Positions 62,701 through 64,000 of a DNA stretch of 64,000 nucleotides are shown here, in pieces (within the stretch, counting starts at the first letter, position 1; every line of letters begins with the position of its first letter). The notes beneath the pieces are model-generated. The model saw nothing but the letters and a program-made list of their open reading frames with translations. It had not been told where the DNA came from and did no database searches. The DNA comes from Saprospiraceae bacterium (GTDB lineage: Bacteria; Bacteroidota; Bacteroidia; Chitinophagales; Saprospiraceae): NCBI GenBank assembly GCA_026129545.1, contig JAHCHX010000001.1, forward strand, positions 62,001-126,000. The letters run 5' to 3'. A program made the translations under genes and the position numbers.

Positions 62701-64000
62701 TGTGTGGAAGTGGCTGGCGGCACGGTGACGCATACATTTACGATTGAAAATACTACTTCCTGCCCGCTTACCCTGACTGGCACACCATATATTGTTATTA
62801 GTGGTGTCAATGCAGGTGATTTCGCGGTAACTGTGCAACCCGCTGGCCCCACCGTGACCAACGGAAACCCACTCACATTCGAGGTGGAATTCGACCCCTC
62901 GGCAGCGGGTGTCCGCGATGCGACGGTCATTATCGCAAGCGATGACCCTGATGAAAATCCCTTTACTTTTTCGATAAGAGGGTACGGGGTGGATTTGACG
63001 GCGAGTTTAGACCCCAATGTTAATCCTATTTGTGAAGGTAGCAGTACCACCCTCACCCTAACGGTGGGCGGCTCGACCGGCCCCTTCACCTACGACTGGA
63101 CGCCAAATACACTCTCCGGCGCAGGGCCACATATCGTGTCTCCTGTTATCACGACCAATTACAGCGTAGTGGTGACAGATGTGAATGGATGCACAGTGGA
63201 TGCGGCAACGAGTGTGACGGTGATAGCGCAGCCCGCCATCACCAACCCCGGCCCGCAGACGGCGTGCGACAGTTACACGCTTCCGACCATCACGGGGTCG
63301 AACCTCGTGGCGCCGAAGTACTACGACGACAGCCAGGCGAACGGCGGTCAGGAAATCGTCGGCCCCATCACCAGTTCCATGACGGTGTGGATATACGACG
63401 AGACGGGCACCGTGCCGAACTGCTTTGACGAGGAGAGTTTCACGGTGACCATCAACCTGACCCCGTCCATCACGAACCCCGGCCCGCAGACGGCGTGCGA
63501 CAGTTACACGCTTCCGACCATCACGGGCAGCAATCTGGTCAACCCGAAGTACTACGACGACAGCCAGGCGAACGGCGGCCAGGAAATTCTTGGCCCCATC
63601 ACGGCCACGACGACGGTGTGGATATACGACGAGACAGGCACCGTGCCGAACTGCTTTGACGAGGAGAGTTTCACGGTGACCATCAACAACACGCCGTCCA
63701 TCACGAACCCCGGCCCGCAGACGGCGTGCGACAGTTACACGCTTCCGACCATCACGGGGTCGAACCTCGTGGCGCCGAAGTACTACGACGACAGCCAGGC
63801 GAACGGCGGTCAGGAAATCGTCGGCCCCATCACGGCCACGACGACGGTGTGGATATACGACGAGACGGGCACCGTGCCGAACTGCTTTGACGAGGAGAGT
63901 TTTGTGGTGACCATCAACCTGACCCCGTCCATCACGAACCCCGGCCCGCAGACGGCGTGCGACAGTTACACGCTTCCGACCATCACGGGCAGCAATCTGG
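56719..64000 (+). CDS. Giant adhesin-like exported protein, 3' end beyond the window
   Basis: The frame is open from the ATG at 56719 to the last base (2427 complete codons). After a long N-region (residues 1-25) and hydrophobic segment TLFATLFFLIVFVMQGWGQ comes a GDYRSRQSGNWND-type module interrupted by a phage-tail-like beta domain. A Gly/Thr/Asn-rich repetitive beta region follows (to about 780), then Ig-like domains, 89-residue repeats (three tandem from residue 969, one more from about 1543), a cohesin-like domain (about 1320-1440, SLQFSVEWDEAKLMYQS), 80-residue bacterial Ig-like group 2 repeats (from about 1728), a choice-of-anchor D domain (about 1970-2095), and 77-residue repeats starting ITNPGPQTACDSYTLP (from 2174) that run to the window end. 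It is probably T9SS-exported and used in adhesion or gliding; the C-terminal sorting signal would be outside the window. Confidence 0.9.
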   Translation, partial: MKLNLPLYAVTCQPATTSAGTLNGFRKTLFATLFFLIVFVMQGWGQTTGDYRSRQSGNWNDGCTWERYNGTNWVVQCPFPEVAGTASSSKNATGGTTHTVSLPAGIQSGDLLLIFWSDANDSGTEPTTPSGWTQLYTSTNSNSIRRTWYKVADGTEGTTINITAGAERSAHNSYRIAAGTYQGVPVAGTVATGNSNAPDPPSLTSGFGATNTLWIASLHMHNDDGGGITNPTSYGSQETANTGGAGASHARMVTARRELNAASENPGTFGSVSATVQWAANTIAIQSVSVTGTPTSASGVITIRSPHTVTFNAAITVDQVVIESGATVTQTANMTIANGSGDDLVVDGTLNRTGGDLTIQSGANMVVNGTYSRNGGTVTTTGTLVFNSGGTYIHGLNGGTVPTASWNANSNCNITGMTTIYPSGMGQTFGNVAFVRSSNSDVTMGADLTCLGNLTHSNSGSGVLSMTTSGANRTIDVGGSFSMTSGNFTMVGNNGTATINTTGDFSISGGTLNMKINNGAAALNVTGDFTKTGGTFNQRTNATSTSIITVGGNFSHSSGTYDMSGAGAIGVLNVAGNFSHTGGTLTESSSGSGSINFNGSGTQTYTSGGTVSNTINFTVNSGAFLQMAAAGTTVTGGGLFTLSSGATLGITSPQGITTAACGTGGTCGNIRTTTRTFDTGANYVYNGTAAQNTGNGLPATVNNLTFDNTGGAVTLNSARNITNDFSITTGSIANLGAALTHTANTLTLGGAGTVNGSWGHPSSPATNTNNVFFANATGIVNVATNSNPCTDPDIPTLSATSNPICDGESTTLSIASGDLNDATDWQWYTVSCGGTSAGSGTSIIVSPSITTTYYVRGEGGCVTPGACAEITVTVIPNVTPTVSIVANPGSIICDGESVTFTATANNTGGGTVSYDFQVDNVSVQNGASNTYTTSALANGEAVTCEITVTGGTCLTTTTATSNTVTMTVNDLPATFNVTGGGAYCAGGAGVPVGLSGSETGVDYQLQIGGVDTGTPVAGDGNAISFGNQTAAGTYTIVATNTTTLCTATMTGNAVVTINPLPTTFNVTGGGAYCAGGAGVPVGLSGSETGVNYQLQIGGVDTGSPVAGDGNAISFGNQTAAGTYTVVATNTTTLCTATMTGNAVVTVNPLPTTFNVTGGGAYCAGGAGVPVGLSGSETGVDYQLQIGGVDTGSPVAGDGNAISFGNQTAAGTYTVVATNTTTLCTATMTGNAVVTINAAPTCDINGLDIVCANSEDNLYEAPTGMTSYQWSITAGNGTIDGPDDEETVLVDAGAAGTFELTLVITGANGCTSTCTKTVTVAPPPTLTLTVDAPANATCGDIVDITIEVSNNFTNISSLQFSVEWDEAKLMYQSYVAPEIGGTGGDPFVGDLDAVTNGELTFTWFDPDPNAEFDGVDLSDGTVILTLTMKVIGSTGSVAVSVTDNPEPREVVDANFCSNTVTSVDASIALSPITVTCPSNTTVCIDEASFGLTGGTPSGGTYTGPGVSANTFDPVAAGPGTHTITYSYTDAMGCSNSCTFEITVNPLPTTFNVTGGGAYCAGGAGVPVGLSGSETGVDYQLQIGGVDTGTPVAGDGNAISFGNQTAAGTYTVVATNTTTLCTATMTGNAVVTVNPLPTPTFTAEPGANTCLNTDVTYTTQSGQSNYVWNVPGTAGVDYNITSGGIGGTDHTVTLQWLTTGGKTVTVNYEDANGCSGASPASNTTTVDPNANAGTVSGTTPLCISGVTTYTTTGDAGGVWSSTNTSVATVDASTGEVTAVGAGTTDITYTISTGCGAPVSAFQTLTVNPNVNAGTVSGTTPLCISDVTTYTTTGDAGGVWSSTNTGVATVDASTGEVTAVGAGTTDITYTISTGCGAPVSAFQTLTVNPNVNAGTVSGTTPLCIGDVTTYSSTGDAGGVWSSTNTGVATVDASTGEVTAVGAGTTDITYTISTGCGAPVSALQTLTVEVPDINVTGNSVSITDGDLTPDVADDTNFGCVEVAGGTVTHTFTIENTTSCPLTLTGTPYIVISGVNAGDFAVTVQPAGPTVTNGNPLTFEVEFDPSAAGVRDATVIIASDDPDENPFTFSIRGYGVDLTASLDPNVNPICEGSSTTLTLTVGGSTGPFTYDWTPNTLSGAGPHIVSPVITTNYSVVVTDVNGCTVDAATSVTVIAQPAITNPGPQTACDSYTLPTITGSNLVAPKYYDDSQANGGQEIVGPITSSMTVWIYDETGTVPNCFDEESFTVTINLTPSITNPGPQTACDSYTLPTITGSNLVNPKYYDDSQANGGQEILGPITATTTVWIYDETGTVPNCFDEESFTVTINNTPSITNPGPQTACDSYTLPTITGSNLVAPKYYDDSQANGGQEIVGPITATTTVWIYDETGTVPNCFDEESFVVTINLTPSITNPGPQTACDSYTLPTITGSNL
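59623..60423 (+). repeat. Three tandem 267-bp repeats
   Basis: Copies start at 59623, 59890 and 60157. Each encodes an 89-residue unit (TFNVTGGGAYCAGGAGVPVG ... CTATMTGNAVVT) with nearly identical DNA. Confidence 0.92.
61345..61611 (+). repeat. Fourth, separated copy of the 267-bp repeat
   Basis: It is the same unit and exact length as at 59623-60423, but 922 bp downstream, after two other Ig-like domains and a cohesin-like domain. Its sequence is closest to the first tandem copy (shared GGAACTCCGGTGGCTGG variant). Confidence 0.9.
61901..62609 (+). repeat. Three tandem 240-bp repeats (Big_2-like)
   Basis: Copies are exactly 240 bp apart (61901, 62141, 62381; the last is cut short by 11 bp). 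Each encodes a bacterial Ig-like unit with VWSSTNTxVATVDASTGEVT and TTDITYTISTGC. Confidence 0.92.
63238..64000 (+). repeat. 231-bp tandem repeats running off the window
   Basis: Copies start at 63238, 63469, 63700 and 63931 (exact 231-bp period, 77 residues). They contain ACDSYTLPTITGSNL, YYDDSQANGGQEI and VWIYDETGTVPNCFDEESF. Neighbouring copies differ by few bases. Confidence 0.93.

Noticed and set aside
59623..64000. Repeat arrays considered as CRISPR
   Set aside because: Periods are 231-267 bp, all multiples of three, with no spacer structure, inside one open reading frame and without cas genes nearby.

Overview
The window is a gene-dense chromosomal segment from a member of the Bacteroidota. 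I would place it in the Saprospirales/Chitinophagales range, but that is inference from moderate-to-high GC and domain repertoire. The supporting signs are type IX secretion (T9SS) type A sorting domains on many secreted proteins, lipoproteins without Shine-Dalgarno sites, -7 promoter boxes of the TAnnTTTG type, SprB and choice-of-anchor D modules, and two hybrid two-component systems (HTCS) of the periplasmic beta-propeller type. I saw no tRNA, rRNA, CRISPR array, transposase, or SusC/SusD pair.

Left part (1-13660), mostly housekeeping and small envelope genes. It holds an OmpR-type response regulator with a window-truncated sensor kinase, a secreted T9SS protein, two lipoproteins, and a large propeller kinase of the LytS/YesM type that converges with the second lipoprotein so that the two stop codons overlap. 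Then come a cluster of small exported proteins (one almost nothing but a sorting domain), a META-domain lipoprotein, a RibD/DHFR-like reductase, ribosomal protein L19, a YceI-family protein, and a secreted protein with a glutamine-amidotransferase-like fold.

Middle part (13661-42484). An 1825-residue secreted alpha-amylase is followed by two parallel units. Each unit is an HTCS regulator followed by a very large secreted beta-helix protein (2490 and 2040 residues); a small retroviral-type aspartic protease sits between the members of the second unit. All three large exported proteins end in the same cassette: SprB-like repeat, dockerin-like duplication, cohesin-like beta domain, sorting domain. 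Two of the cassettes are nearly identical over 474 bp of DNA. Tandem direct repeats lie just upstream of each beta-helix gene and are candidate HTCS binding sites. The first HTCS gene carries two palindromic repeat elements inside its reading frame.

Right part (42485-64000). A translationally coupled pair encodes an alpha-oxoamine synthase and an acetoacetate-decarboxylase-like protein in which the expected active-site lysine appears to be histidine. After it come a T9SS protein, about 1 kb of non-coding sequence rich in nested inverted repeats, and three adjacent multidomain exported proteins sharing choice-of-anchor D modules. The last one is an open-ended adhesin-like gene that runs off the window and contains three separate internal tandem repeat arrays of 267, 240 and 231 bp.

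Overall the segment is devoted to cell-surface and secreted proteins and to sensor systems likely to control them. Domain assignments are by eye from motifs; none was checked by a database search.
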